45,442 bases of DNA from Candidatus Heimdallarchaeota archaeon (GTDB taxonomy: Archaea > Asgardarchaeota > Heimdallarchaeia > Heimdallarchaeales > Kariarchaeaceae). The notes under the pieces are model-generated. The model was not told the origin of the DNA, did not search any database, and saw nothing but the letters and a program-made list of their open reading frames with translations. The stretch lies in assembly GCA_021399405.1 (NCBI GenBank), contig JAAFKL010000344.1:1-45442 (forward strand). The letters are read 5' to 3'. Both the position numbers and the translations under genes were made by a program. Positions 29,572-38,106 of this stretch are shown in pieces (position 1 is the first letter of the stretch; every line of letters begins with the position of its first letter).

Positions 29572-30777
29572 ATGCAAATAGACAGGAAAGTAATGAGAGT
29601 GAAATTGGTTTTTTTGGGTATGTTGTTAATATTTGGAAATGGTAGCACGATTGGGTATCCAATAATCAATCAAGTCAATATGGAATATGAATTTCTGTTG
29701 ACAGAGAATACATATGAATACTTGACAGTATTTGATAATTTCTGGAACAATACTGGGTATAATTTCAGTATCAATCTAATTCTGGGAATATATGAATCAA
29801 TTGAGATTACTAATATAAATAATGATGAAATACAGGGAATTGTTACTTACTTTACAAAATCTCAAGTCGATGCAAATTTTTATGAGGGAAATCAACTGAA
29901 ATATGAAGCAGGAAATATTTATTTATATCTTTTAAATGAAAATTTTACCCAATTGGCCAAAATACAAATAAAAAATCAGGGATACGAAGAAAGTGAATAT
30001 TTATTGGAGATGGAATTTAGAATTGAACGGGCCACACAAGAAATATCATATCTTGAACAAAACACTATAAAATATCTTTTACCTGAAATCTTTTCAACTG
30101 GTGAGACTTACAGATCCCCAATTGTCCCAATTGATTTTCAATTTCAAAATAGATTCGAGCTTTTCAGATCTGATATCCCAAGCCAAGTAGGCGACAATTA
30201 CGAACATGATACACTGTCTGGATACTCAACCTACTATGATTACTACGATACTTTGGTGTTTACAAATGATACTTTGCCCTCAACCCACAATTATTATCAA
30301 AGGGAAATCCAGTACCATGATCTCTCTGGAGTAATGCTCAATTCAATCGTTGAAGGAAGGACTGATGATATGACCTACTCTGTAACTAAGTCCCTGACAA
30401 AAGGAACATTAGTAAATGTAGACAACGGAGATCCTGTGATCATTGCGCCTGAACCATCCACAGTGACCAACAAGACTTATCCACTCCAATTTGAAGTATT
30501 TGAACCATTTCCCAAGAGATACACTCTATATATTAACGATGAGGAATACTATACCAAACAGGTAAGTAGGAATGATCCAAGTTTTGAACTCTTTCTTACC
30601 CTCGACAAAGGTAATACTACTTTAACCCTGGAGGTGGAGGATGACTGGGGTCACACAGCAAGTGCAACTACCTGGGTCTTCAGGGATGAGACAGTTGGAC
30701 AGATATTAACAAGTTTCATTATTCCCATTTTAATTATCGCCATACCCGTACTTATCTGGAGAAGGAAAAAGAAATGA
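29572..30777 (+). CDS. Membrane-anchored extracellular protein with an Ig-like domain near its C-terminus
   Basis: This 401-residue protein has an N-terminal signal or anchor (residues about 9-28, VKLVFLGMLLIFGNG), a large ectodomain with several N-glycosylation sequons (NNT, NFT, NDT, NKT, NTT), a beta-sandwich near residues 290-372 (typical VEDDWGHTAS ending), one C-terminal membrane helix (about 379-396, IIPILIIAIPVLIW) and a basic RRKKK tail. The tail layout recalls CTERM-like archaeal surface proteins. The gene overlaps the next by 4 bases (ATGA), so the two proteins are probably made together. The strong Shine-Dalgarno and ATG support this start. It is divergent from the giant surface-protein gene. 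Exact function unknown. Confidence 0.85.
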   Translation: MQIDRKVMRVKLVFLGMLLIFGNGSTIGYPIINQVNMEYEFLLTENTYEYLTVFDNFWNNTGYNFSINLILGIYESIEITNINNDEIQGIVTYFTKSQVDANFYEGNQLKYEAGNIYLYLLNENFTQLAKIQIKNQGYEESEYLLEMEFRIERATQEISYLEQNTIKYLLPEIFSTGETYRSPIVPIDFQFQNRFELFRSDIPSQVGDNYEHDTLSGYSTYYDYYDTLVFTNDTLPSTHNYYQREIQYHDLSGVMLNSIVEGRTDDMTYSVTKSLTKGTLVNVDNGDPVIIAPEPSTVTNKTYPLQFEVFEPFPKRYTLYINDEEYYTKQVSRNDPSFELFLTLDKGNTTLTLEVEDDWGHTASATTWVFRDETVGQILTSFIIPILIIAIPVLIWRRKKK

Positions 30778-31445
30778 GAAAAATTACTCTCATAGTCTTC
30801 CTATTCATCATGATTCCAATAGTATCTGCATATGATAGTGGTATTGAGAATGGCGACAAGGTAGAGATGGAAGTCGAGGGACGGATCGAGGGTGGGGATA
30901 GACATGGTGAGATGTTTCAACCCCATATTACCTTCACAGTAGAGGTCTTGCGTTCGCAACTAATTGAAGGATTCTATGAGAATGTAATTGGAATGCAAGT
31001 CAATGGCGAGTATACCTTTATAGTACAACCAGAAAAAGCCTACACTGATATATCTCATGAATTATACAATGAGGCTCTCAAATTTTCAGTTCTGATATTG
31101 AGAATAGTATTGGATATAAGTCCAGATGATATCGCAGTGACAGATATTGATGATGAATTGAGCTCATCTTTGAAATTGTTCCTCGCCGTATCAGGTGTGA
31201 TCCTTCTTTTCATTATCTATCCATCATTGAAACTCGTACTAACCAAACAGCTAATCAGAGTAACCAAGAAGAGGGCAGAAAAAGGTAAATCAATCAATAC
31301 CTTTCCATTTAATCGCTTCGGAATTTGTATCCATTGCGGTGATCTCAGCACAGGTATTTGCTCGGGATGCGGAGCTAATTACTGTCGAAAATCATTCATT
31401 AAAGGATGTCTCATATGCCCCAGTAAAGAAATGAAACCCAACTAA
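30774..31445 (+). CDS. FKBP-like domain, transmembrane helix and zinc-binding domain in one protein
   Basis: Residues 1-19 form a signal peptide ending VSA. Residues about 24-112 match the FKBP peptidyl-prolyl isomerase fold: GDKVEMEVEGRIE, then LIEGFYENVIGMQVNGEYTF and QPEKAYTD, then FSVLILRI. The FD of the usual 'vFDsS' active-site motif is missing, so isomerase activity may be lost and a chaperone or binding role is possible. A membrane helix lies at about 131-152. The cytoplasmic end (residues 185-215) holds seven cysteines: CIHC, CSGC, C and CLIC, a likely zinc domain. The gene starts inside the stop of the preceding gene, which indicates translational coupling. Confidence 0.8.
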   Translation: MRKITLIVFLFIMIPIVSAYDSGIENGDKVEMEVEGRIEGGDRHGEMFQPHITFTVEVLRSQLIEGFYENVIGMQVNGEYTFIVQPEKAYTDISHELYNEALKFSVLILRIVLDISPDDIAVTDIDDELSSSLKLFLAVSGVILLFIIYPSLKLVLTKQLIRVTKKRAEKGKSINTFPFNRFGICIHCGDLSTGICSGCGANYCRKSFIKGCLICPSKEMKPN

Positions 31446-31494
31446 ATACCTCATACTAACCATTCACCATGTCCTGCTAGAATATGGTAAACCC

Positions 31495-32091
31495 TTATCT
31501 CAACTGTGCTAACCTTTCGCAACGCTTTAATGCGCTTCTAAATGTTTGAGTAAGTTTTTTTCTATCAGTCTTAAACATCCCTGCAATTTCATATAGCCCC
31601 ATTTCTGTCGATCTGTAAAGAACAGCAAAACACAATAATTCTTTGAAGTAATCCTTACAACGCAAAAGCTTTGGGCAGAAGCTGATGATTGTAGGAAGCA
31701 TTTCAATTGATTGTAAATAGACCTCTTGATTAATTACCCCTTGAACCCTCATGTCGAATAGGATGGTGGCAGCGGGACTATAAAATCGGGAATAATCCTT
31801 TAGATTTCCAATTAATCCAATAGATAATAATTCTCGTTTGGATGAATTGAAATCCTTTCTATTAACATTAAGAAAATTGACAGTCTGTTTAAGAGTGATA
31901 TCACATCTGTACTTGTTTGCCAGATATTCCAAATATATCGCTAATAAAATTTTGATCTTTGGTTTGTAAAAATTCCTAATATGTGTGATAAACAGGTTAA
32001 GATCTTCTTGAATTAGTCCTTTGAATGCAGAGTGACCAGGTATCTTGGAAACTAGATCTAATACTATTTGCTCTTTTTTGTCTGAGACCAT
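31495..32091 (-). CDS. TFIIB-like double cyclin-fold protein (single unit)
   Basis: This 198-residue, all-helical protein resembles the core of archaeal TFB. Residues about 48-90 (LLAIYLEYLANKYRCDITLK, then VNRKDFNSSKREL) fit the 'aaaiYla.r..g.prtl.eia...vs.keig..yr.l' pattern of a cyclin repeat. Residues about 148-190 (LLCFAVLYRSTEMGLYEIAG, then TDRKKLTQTFRSAL) fit a second repeat. No N-terminal zinc ribbon is present. The protein is clearly homologous to each of the three units of the 659-residue protein next door. It may be a promoter-binding or adaptor factor; that is inference. The start is ATG with a TATA box about 40 bases upstream. The gene is convergent with the FKBP-like gene. Confidence 0.7.
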   Translation of the reverse strand: MVSDKKEQIVLDLVSKIPGHSAFKGLIQEDLNLFITHIRNFYKPKIKILLAIYLEYLANKYRCDITLKQTVNFLNVNRKDFNSSKRELLSIGLIGNLKDYSRFYSPAATILFDMRVQGVINQEVYLQSIEMLPTIISFCPKLLRCKDYFKELLCFAVLYRSTEMGLYEIAGMFKTDRKKLTQTFRSALKRCERLAQLR

Positions 32092-32126
32092 TGATAATTA
32101 CCTATTCTATCATCTAGTCACAATTA

Positions 32127-32136
32127 GTATTTAAAG
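32127..32136 (-). promoter_or_regulatory. TATA box of the 198-residue TFIIB-like gene
   Basis: The minus strand reads CTTTAAATAC within GTTTTTCTTTAAATAC, nearly the same core as for the 659-residue gene (GTTTTCCTTTAAATATC). Confidence 0.55.
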
Positions 32137-32142
32137 AAAAAC

Positions 32143-32159
32143 CCAATTTAGAAAATTGG
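32143..32159. promoter_or_regulatory. Inverted repeat CCAATTT-AGA-AAATTGG upstream of the TATA box
   Basis: Perfect 7-bp arms abut the TATA/BRE region of the 198-residue gene. A second AAATTGGC occurs at 32189-32196, followed directly by the TGTTTTCAGAAAT motif that also lies upstream of the 659-residue gene. Operator function is inferred. Confidence 0.4.
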
Positions 32160-32287
32160 CAACTACAGAGAAACAACCCTATTTATCGAAATTGGCTGTT
32201 TTCAGAAATATTGAGAATGATTTTCAATAAAATTAAGAATGGGAAAATCTTTTCAAAAAGTTGACGAATAAATATTATAGACAATAA

Positions 32288-34267
32288 TCAAGTATTGTGG
32301 ATAGATCCAATTCTAATTGGTAATTCTAATTTCTTTAAAACTCTGTAAAAATAGGAATAGTACCATCTATCTAGTTCTAATTCCATTATCTCATCAAGCT
32401 TGAGGAATAGAGTAGTAATTTCATTTAACGATAAGTTAGAGGTGAAATAAATGGACATAAAGGATAGTAATATATGGAGATTTTGACTTTTCAATAACCT
32501 TGGAAATTTACTAGGAATCTCTAGAAGGGCATCTTTTGCCTTTTCAAATTGTCTAGATGTTAAAATATCTGTCTCTTCCATTTTTTCAAGAATATGCTTA
32601 GCTGGGGTCAGATAGTCAACCCTACCTTTAGTAATAAAACCCAGCTCCATCAACTTTTTCTGCGATTTCATCCAACCTCGTCTTTCCTTGATGATCTTAA
32701 CCGTTATATAAGCACTAATCATAGGTGATTTTTTTCTAGCAAGATAGTCTATAAAGATCAGAAAACATCTCTCAGTATATAATAAGTTTTGAGTAATAAA
32801 AACATCCTCGAATCTCAATATATCCTTTTTGATATTTTTCTTGAATTCTTTGTCTGGGATTTTTTTCAGTATAGGTTCGGTAATCGACCTTATTTTTATC
32901 CTTCTGTCAGAGTGATGCCTGCTTTCTTTTTTCTTATTCTTTATTTTTTTTATAACTTCTTTTTTTTTCCTTGCTTTTATTTTTCCCTTTGCTTCTCTTT
33001 TTTTCGTTTTTACATCTTGTGTTAATTTTTCTTTAGATTTTATTAGCTTATTAAACAATGTAGTGTAGAACGCATCAACACTAATGATTCCCAGTTTCTC
33101 ATCCATTCTGGTAAACATATCAGATATTTCCACATTAGCCTCATCTCCTGTCAGATGTATCGAATAAAATGCTAAAACTATTTCATTATCATAATTAGGG
33201 ATACTTGATTTCAAATTATCTGGGATATTATCTGTTGTGAAAATGGCTCTTTCATATCTACGATCAGATATTATTTCAAATTCCCTCATATGAAATAGTA
33301 TCCTTTTTGCCATATCGAAACGAAAATCGGATCTCTCAACCAGCAGACCTAAATCATTAAGAATATGTTGTCTATCTTCCCATCCTTCTGAGGATAATGA
33401 GAAGGAAGAGAGAAGTTTTTCTTTACTAATTTGAGAACCATGTTTTCTGGCCATGAATTCTATGAAAACAAGGAAATATAATTCTAATCTTTCTAGATTT
33501 AGTCCAGAAATACGGATAATGAAATTTCTAATATCGGATTGTATTATAGTTTTCAATCTCTCATCTGATATCTTCTCAAGGACCAAATTTACCCTTTTAC
33601 CTGTCGGTAGCTCACCATCAATATTCTTTGAACTAGTATCGACAGATAATTTCCTCTTTTTGCCCTCCCTATCTATAGCTTGTTTGAAGTTTGAGTAATA
33701 GTAACTCCTATGCTTTTTTATCCCGTTCTGTCTTTCAAATTCCCAAAATAATTCTGATATCTCCTCAATAGTTTCGACACTCAGAGTGGTAAAGATCGCC
33801 AAAAAAACTATTATTCTCTCTTTATCAGCACTTTTTACAGCTTCTGGAAACTTACCAGGCATAGAATTGATCACTGACGCTATCACATCAAACTGTTCAC
33901 GTGAAAGGAAATGTGATTCATACATCTCCAATAATATTTTCCTAGCAGAAGGAAGATATAGCTCGATAGGGCGATGATAATGATCCGTTATCCCCAGGTG
34001 CATCATTGTTTGTTGTTTTCTCATCCAACCAGACCGTCTGATTTTATAGTTTTTTGTTATATAGTGATAAGTGATGGTTGTGGAATGGTATTTATTACCC
34101 ATGTTTTCTAGATAGATAAGAAAGTATTCGTCCACCAAAGGGGTAGGTTTGTCATGAAATGTCTTGACAAATAAATCCACATCCCCTTCAATATCCTTTT
34201 TAAACTTCTCATCAGGGATTTTATCTAGAATCCTATTCACTTTTCGGAGTAATCTAGAATAGGACAT
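32288..34267 (-). CDS. Three tandem TFIIB-like (cyclin-fold) units in one protein
   Basis: This 659-residue protein consists of three homologous units of about 190-200 residues (about 1-195, 224-420 and 457-655). Each begins with a KI(P/S)D-E-x-(F/L)-K motif and repeats YFL(I/V)(Y/F)(L/I)E.MA.K(Y/H), then A..ILxxM.E..(F/I/L)LS..Q(F/Y), then a second cyclin-like half. The linker at 420-457 is extremely Lys/Arg-rich (KGKIKARKKKEVIKK), suggesting nucleic-acid contact. Each unit is homologous to the 198-residue neighbour, so this is a gene-family expansion with internal triplication. No zinc ribbon or catalytic motif is visible. A TATA box at 34288-34297 sits about 25-28 bases upstream, consistent with a leaderless mRNA. 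Stop TGA. Function unknown; a role in transcription is inferred. Confidence 0.75.
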   Translation of the reverse strand: MSYSRLLRKVNRILDKIPDEKFKKDIEGDVDLFVKTFHDKPTPLVDEYFLIYLENMGNKYHSTTITYHYITKNYKIRRSGWMRKQQTMMHLGITDHYHRPIELYLPSARKILLEMYESHFLSREQFDVIASVINSMPGKFPEAVKSADKERIIVFLAIFTTLSVETIEEISELFWEFERQNGIKKHRSYYYSNFKQAIDREGKKRKLSVDTSSKNIDGELPTGKRVNLVLEKISDERLKTIIQSDIRNFIIRISGLNLERLELYFLVFIEFMARKHGSQISKEKLLSSFSLSSEGWEDRQHILNDLGLLVERSDFRFDMAKRILFHMREFEIISDRRYERAIFTTDNIPDNLKSSIPNYDNEIVLAFYSIHLTGDEANVEISDMFTRMDEKLGIISVDAFYTTLFNKLIKSKEKLTQDVKTKKREAKGKIKARKKKEVIKKIKNKKKESRHHSDRRIKIRSITEPILKKIPDKEFKKNIKKDILRFEDVFITQNLLYTERCFLIFIDYLARKKSPMISAYITVKIIKERRGWMKSQKKLMELGFITKGRVDYLTPAKHILEKMEETDILTSRQFEKAKDALLEIPSKFPRLLKSQNLHILLSFMSIYFTSNLSLNEITTLFLKLDEIMELELDRWYYSYFYRVLKKLELPIRIGSIHNT

Positions 34268-34287
34268 GCAATGAATCTCTATTTTTG

Positions 34288-34297
34288 ATATTTAAAG
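34288..34297 (-). promoter_or_regulatory. TATA box of the three-unit TFIIB-like gene
   Basis: CTTTAAATAT on the minus strand, with the start codon at 34267, implies a leaderless transcript. Confidence 0.55.
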
Positions 34298-34352
34298 GAA
34301 AACATCCTCCAATAGTTTTTCGAGAAATGATATCTTCTGTATTGCTGACTGT

Positions 34353-34401
34353 TTTCAGAAATTAAATATATGTTTTAGAATTCATTTACTACAGCTGATA
34401 T
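34353..34401. repeat. Dispersed 49-base repeat, copy 1
   Basis: It matches 45294-45342 in the same orientation at about 40 of 49 positions, from TTTCAGAAA to ACAGCT and a few bases beyond. It lies about 85-135 bases upstream of the three-unit TFIIB-like gene. The rest of the gap (34402-34575) is AT-rich; its minus strand has a 48-codon open stretch (34389-34535) reading like a signal peptide (FRIIIILVISYLLLSLGSVS) but with no usual start codon, possibly a decayed small gene. Confidence 0.5.
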
Positions 34402-34575
34402 TTTTTCACTCCTATCATACTAGTATCAATTCCAGCACTTACCGATCCCAAAGATAGAAGTAAATAAGATATCACAAGTATTATTATAATTCTAAAAACC
34501 TTAACGACTAGTAATTTTTTTAATGTATTGATTACTTAAAATTACATAAATATAGATGTTCTAAAAAGATAATTT

Positions 34576-36885
34576 CTATCTCTTTGAAATGACTTGCAAT
34601 AACCAATTTGATACCTGACCCAAATAGATTATAATTGAGAATAAGAAAACATTTCCCATAATATTATTTAAATCAATATTTACATCATTTGATATTAAAC
34701 GAAATGTGTTGATCAGAAATAATACAGATGTAGCCCCTAGCATTAAGAATATTATTCTCAAAGGAAATTCTTTTAAATACAAAAACAATCCTACCCTTCT
34801 GAATTGATTTATTGTCACCCCTTTTAATCTCATTATCTCAAATTCTCTACCAAATCGCATTCTAGTCTCTACAAAAGCAAGTGAGAAAACAATGAATAGA
34901 GAGAAAATGGATGTAAAAACTTCATCTAACCAGGTATTTTCATTCATGAGGTGTTGTGTTGTGAAGTCAACTATGTTTATAAAAGGAGGTTGAACCCAAA
35001 TAATATCACGATCCAATTGGTTTTTAACAGCAATTTGGAAATCAGGCATTTTGGTTTCAGAGTTAATATCAAATAATAGGAAAATTGAACTGTTGTAATC
35101 TTTCAGTATACTTTCTTCAAGAAAAAGGATGAAATCAGGCTGACCTGGTAACATTACATTTGCATCAAAGAAATTTTCTATTTGAAGGCTTTCTGTAAAA
35201 GATATGCTTCCCACATCTGTATCACCTATTTTAACAAAAGAGAGATACGAAATAAAATTGGATAAATCATATCCTTCTCTGACCCAGAGTTCAGGTGTTT
35301 GTTTTATCCTCACACCAGCAAATTGGTTGTGAAATGAAAAAAGAGAAGCATCAGTGAATACAAGACCCTGTAATGTTGATATTTGTAAATTAATAGTTGT
35401 TGGGTATGCAACACTATATTGACCCATAATATCAATATCAAAATTATCAGGTAATTTTTCTGGATACTGTGCCCATAGGGCTCCGTATGGTGTATCAGTA
35501 TCATCCACATGAAAATCAGATACAACAGAGAGGTGACTTATTATTGATATTACTAAAATACCCGTAATAATACTACTGATAACCTGTTTTTTATCCAATC
35601 TAATATTTAGTTTGATAAATAACCAATGAAGTGACTGTATTGGAGTGTTTTTCTGTTTATTCATGTAAAATTTTGAGATCAAACGGTTGAAGGATTTCAG
35701 AGAGTAGAAGAGAATAGCAGAGAATAGAAGACTGACACTGAGATATGTGGACAGAATGAGAATGAATTTGATAAATGCAACAGAAGGTAAATTAAGAAAT
35801 ACGTTAACCAAAAAGGAGAGGATTGATAGTATCAATAATCCAATTTCCAGAAATGATGGTGGAATATCGACATCAAAAATATCATTGGATTTGATCAGAT
35901 TTTGCTTGGTGGAAAAATAGCTTGTGAAAATAGACGTGGATAGGGTTACTACAAATAATAATGCTAGACTGAAATCAAGTTTAATATTTGTCGTAATATA
36001 TGCAATACCAATTGATATACTGGTTAGAACCAGATTTAATACAGTTGAGTAGATAATGAAATATCTGCTTATATTTTCTTGGGATAGGCCTCTTAGATTG
36101 AGTAAATAGTATGTATTCTGATTTGCTTTCTCAAAAGAATACTGAATAAAGAGTATAGATGCCAATAAAGTTAGGAAAATTAACAGTGAAACAGTAAATA
36201 TTTGCAACTCCAATTTATCGATTGATTCACTTAATACCTGAGAATTCTCATTGAAGAATACTTCCCATTCGAATACTGTATAGTATCGTGAGTTCACATT
36301 CTCCATAAATGATTGAATTTCTAAATTTAATTTTTTAGAATCTTCAATAAGATCTATGTCAGTATTGATATTCAATCCAAGATAAAAGGAAGAAATATTG
36401 GCTTTAAATTGTTGAGGTATGGTAATAATCGCATCAAATAATCGATTTGAAATCTTAGTTGACTCTATTTGTGACTGGTTAAATATTAGATCTCCTAGAA
36501 ATAATGTCCTCTGTGATTGAAGATCATTCAACCATATTTCATTTATTTGTATTAGAGGTTCAGCAATGTTATCAAATTCAACTATTGAAAGTCCGTTAAA
36601 TGAAAAATCATTAGATATAATTTCAAATTCTGAAATGCTCTGTACAGTAATTCTCCCAAGTGTGGAATATCTAGAAATTACTGCAGAGTCTATAGCTTCA
36701 TGATAGTTTGTCAAATTTGCTACACCTATCACATCATCATCCTGGTAATTCAGAGCATTTGTTATAACGATATTTTGAGGATATCTCTGAATGCTGATCA
36801 ACAAAACTCCATATAGTATTATCAATACCAATGCCTTGGATTTTTGATTAGCAATTGCTCGAAGATAGGTCCTAAAAATTAGCAT
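34576..36885 (-). CDS. FtsX/MacB-like ABC transporter permease
   Basis: This 769-residue membrane protein has the layout of large FtsX-like permeases: an N-terminal helix (about 18-34), a large extracellular domain (about 35-225), a cluster of helices from about 225 to 400, another helix near 440-460, a second extracellular domain (about 465-648), and three closing helices near 648-668, 695-717 and 735-760. The cytosolic loop FGREFEIMRLKGVTINQFRR, just after the first of these, is the characteristic FtsX coupling segment. It begins 6 bases after the ATPase gene and forms an operon with it. Such pairs move lipids, peptides or lipoproteins or act mechanically on the envelope; the substrate is unknown. 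Stop TAG. Confidence 0.85.
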   Translation of the reverse strand: MLIFRTYLRAIANQKSKALVLIILYGVLLISIQRYPQNIVITNALNYQDDDVIGVANLTNYHEAIDSAVISRYSTLGRITVQSISEFEIISNDFSFNGLSIVEFDNIAEPLIQINEIWLNDLQSQRTLFLGDLIFNQSQIESTKISNRLFDAIITIPQQFKANISSFYLGLNINTDIDLIEDSKKLNLEIQSFMENVNSRYYTVFEWEVFFNENSQVLSESIDKLELQIFTVSLLIFLTLLASILFIQYSFEKANQNTYYLLNLRGLSQENISRYFIIYSTVLNLVLTSISIGIAYITTNIKLDFSLALLFVVTLSTSIFTSYFSTKQNLIKSNDIFDVDIPPSFLEIGLLILSILSFLVNVFLNLPSVAFIKFILILSTYLSVSLLFSAILFYSLKSFNRLISKFYMNKQKNTPIQSLHWLFIKLNIRLDKKQVISSIITGILVISIISHLSVVSDFHVDDTDTPYGALWAQYPEKLPDNFDIDIMGQYSVAYPTTINLQISTLQGLVFTDASLFSFHNQFAGVRIKQTPELWVREGYDLSNFISYLSFVKIGDTDVGSISFTESLQIENFFDANVMLPGQPDFILFLEESILKDYNSSIFLLFDINSETKMPDFQIAVKNQLDRDIIWVQPPFINIVDFTTQHLMNENTWLDEVFTSIFSLFIVFSLAFVETRMRFGREFEIMRLKGVTINQFRRVGLFLYLKEFPLRIIFLMLGATSVLFLINTFRLISNDVNIDLNNIMGNVFLFSIIIYLGQVSNWLLQVISKR

Positions 36886-36891
36886 ATGACA

Positions 36892-37578
36892 TCATTGTTC
36901 AATCATTTTGCCCTTATCAAGTAGTAAAACTCTGTCAGCATATGATTTGACCTCTGTATCGTGTGTTGCTATGACTATAGTGGTTTCTTCCTTACTTAAT
37001 GCCTTTAGGTGTTCTAATACAATTTTTCGGTTCTCAGCATCCAAGTTGGCAGTTGGTTCATCTGCTAGAATTATATCTGGTTTATTAGCAAGAGAAACTG
37101 CGATGGCAACTCTTTGCTGTTCTCCTCCACTGAGCTCATCAGGAAATGATTTTTTGTATCTGGAAATACCAAATTTATCCAACAATTTATCTACATCTTC
37201 ATTTATTTTCTTTTTGTCTTTAATTTTTGCCAGATGCATTGGTAATTCAATATTCTCTCTTACATTGAGAGATGGTATCAAGTTGAGATCCTGGAAAATA
37301 AAACCAACATTGTTAATTCTGTAATAAGAAGACTGTGTATCATTGAAATTATGCACCTCATCTGCATCCTCTCCATAAAATATTCTTCCAGTGGTGGGTT
37401 TCCAGATATTTCCTGCACATTTCAAGAATGTTGTTTTCCCAGATCCTGAAGGGCCGTAAATTGCTATTAATTCACCCTTGGGAATATCATAACTAATATT
37501 ATCAAGGGCAACAGAATCCACAGTTCCCTTAAAAATCTTATATACACCTTCAAAAGATAGAATTGCCTGATTAACCAT
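36892..37578 (-). CDS. ABC transporter ATPase, LolD/MacB class
   Basis: This 228-residue nucleotide-binding subunit has every motif intact: Walker A GPSGSGKT (42-49), Q-loop Q96 (FIFQDLNLIPSLNVREN, typical of LolD/MacB-type proteins), signature LSGGEQQRVAIA (149-160), Walker B IILADEPTANLD (169-180) and switch histidine H206 (IVIATHD). The length is normal for the family. It powers the permease encoded immediately downstream. A TATA box at 37601-37610 lies 27 bases before the ATG, so the operon mRNA is probably leaderless. Confidence 0.95.
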   Translation of the reverse strand: MVNQAILSFEGVYKIFKGTVDSVALDNISYDIPKGELIAIYGPSGSGKTTFLKCAGNIWKPTTGRIFYGEDADEVHNFNDTQSSYYRINNVGFIFQDLNLIPSLNVRENIELPMHLAKIKDKKKINEDVDKLLDKFGISRYKKSFPDELSGGEQQRVAIAVSLANKPDIILADEPTANLDAENRKIVLEHLKALSKEETTIVIATHDTEVKSYADRVLLLDKGKMIEQ

Positions 37579-37600
37579 TAAATATTATGAAAGCATATTC

Positions 37601-37610
37601 CTTATAAAGA
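37601..37610 (-). promoter_or_regulatory. TATA box of the ABC transporter operon
   Basis: TCTTTATAAG on the minus strand is centred about 27 bases before the start codon. Confidence 0.5.
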
Positions 37611-37689
37611 TAAATAATATATTTTGTGGGAAATATTACATTCTTAATATATCTATGCAAAGTATTTGAAATGATACGTATTTTTTCTG

Positions 37690-38106
37690 TTATGGAACGA
37701 TTATCATTGGAGCCCCAGCAACCATTGTTACGATCACAATTGTTGCTAATAATTTACTATTACATCTTTTAACACATTGAGCCACATCAACAGCTGATGA
37801 ACTTGCGTCAGAAATAATTCTTTCATCCCGATATTAGATACTTTTACCAGATAAAGAAAACACCGTATTTTTGATCATTTCTCTGCGTGACCATGTTCCC
37901 CAGCTAACACCCATCCCCATTGGAAAGCCGCATTTCCTGTGAGGTCGGGTTTGTCGTTTGAAATAATACACTAATAGGAGTAGAGAAGAAAGAATAGTAG
38001 TTAAGGCCATGAGTTTCCATAACAAAGGAATATCATCCAAATCTCCTTTCAACAAATAAGAAATAAAAATTGATAGAATATTTAAAATATTGATATTTGG
38101 TAAATC
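37690..38106 (-). pseudogene. In-frame continuation of the secreted-protein gene after its amber stop
   Basis: After the TAG at 38107-38109 the same frame stays open for 90 codons to a TAA at 37834-37836, and then for 47 more codons to a TAA at 37690-37692. The first stretch contains a likely membrane helix (LWKLMALTTILSSLLLLVYYF) followed by basic KRQTRPHRK, as in a C-terminal anchor. The second ends with another hydrophobic stretch (LLATIVIVTMVAG). No ATG suits an independent start; a TTG at 38055 is the best available. I read this as a broken 3' part of the upstream gene, although a small separate membrane protein at 37834-38055 is possible. Confidence 0.4.

Noticed and set aside
32789..33025. 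Phe-rich 78-codon plus-strand ORF
   Set aside because: It is the antisense of the Lys-rich linker of the three-unit TFIIB-like protein (AAA/AAG codons read as TTT/CTT), so the hydrophobic look is an artefact.
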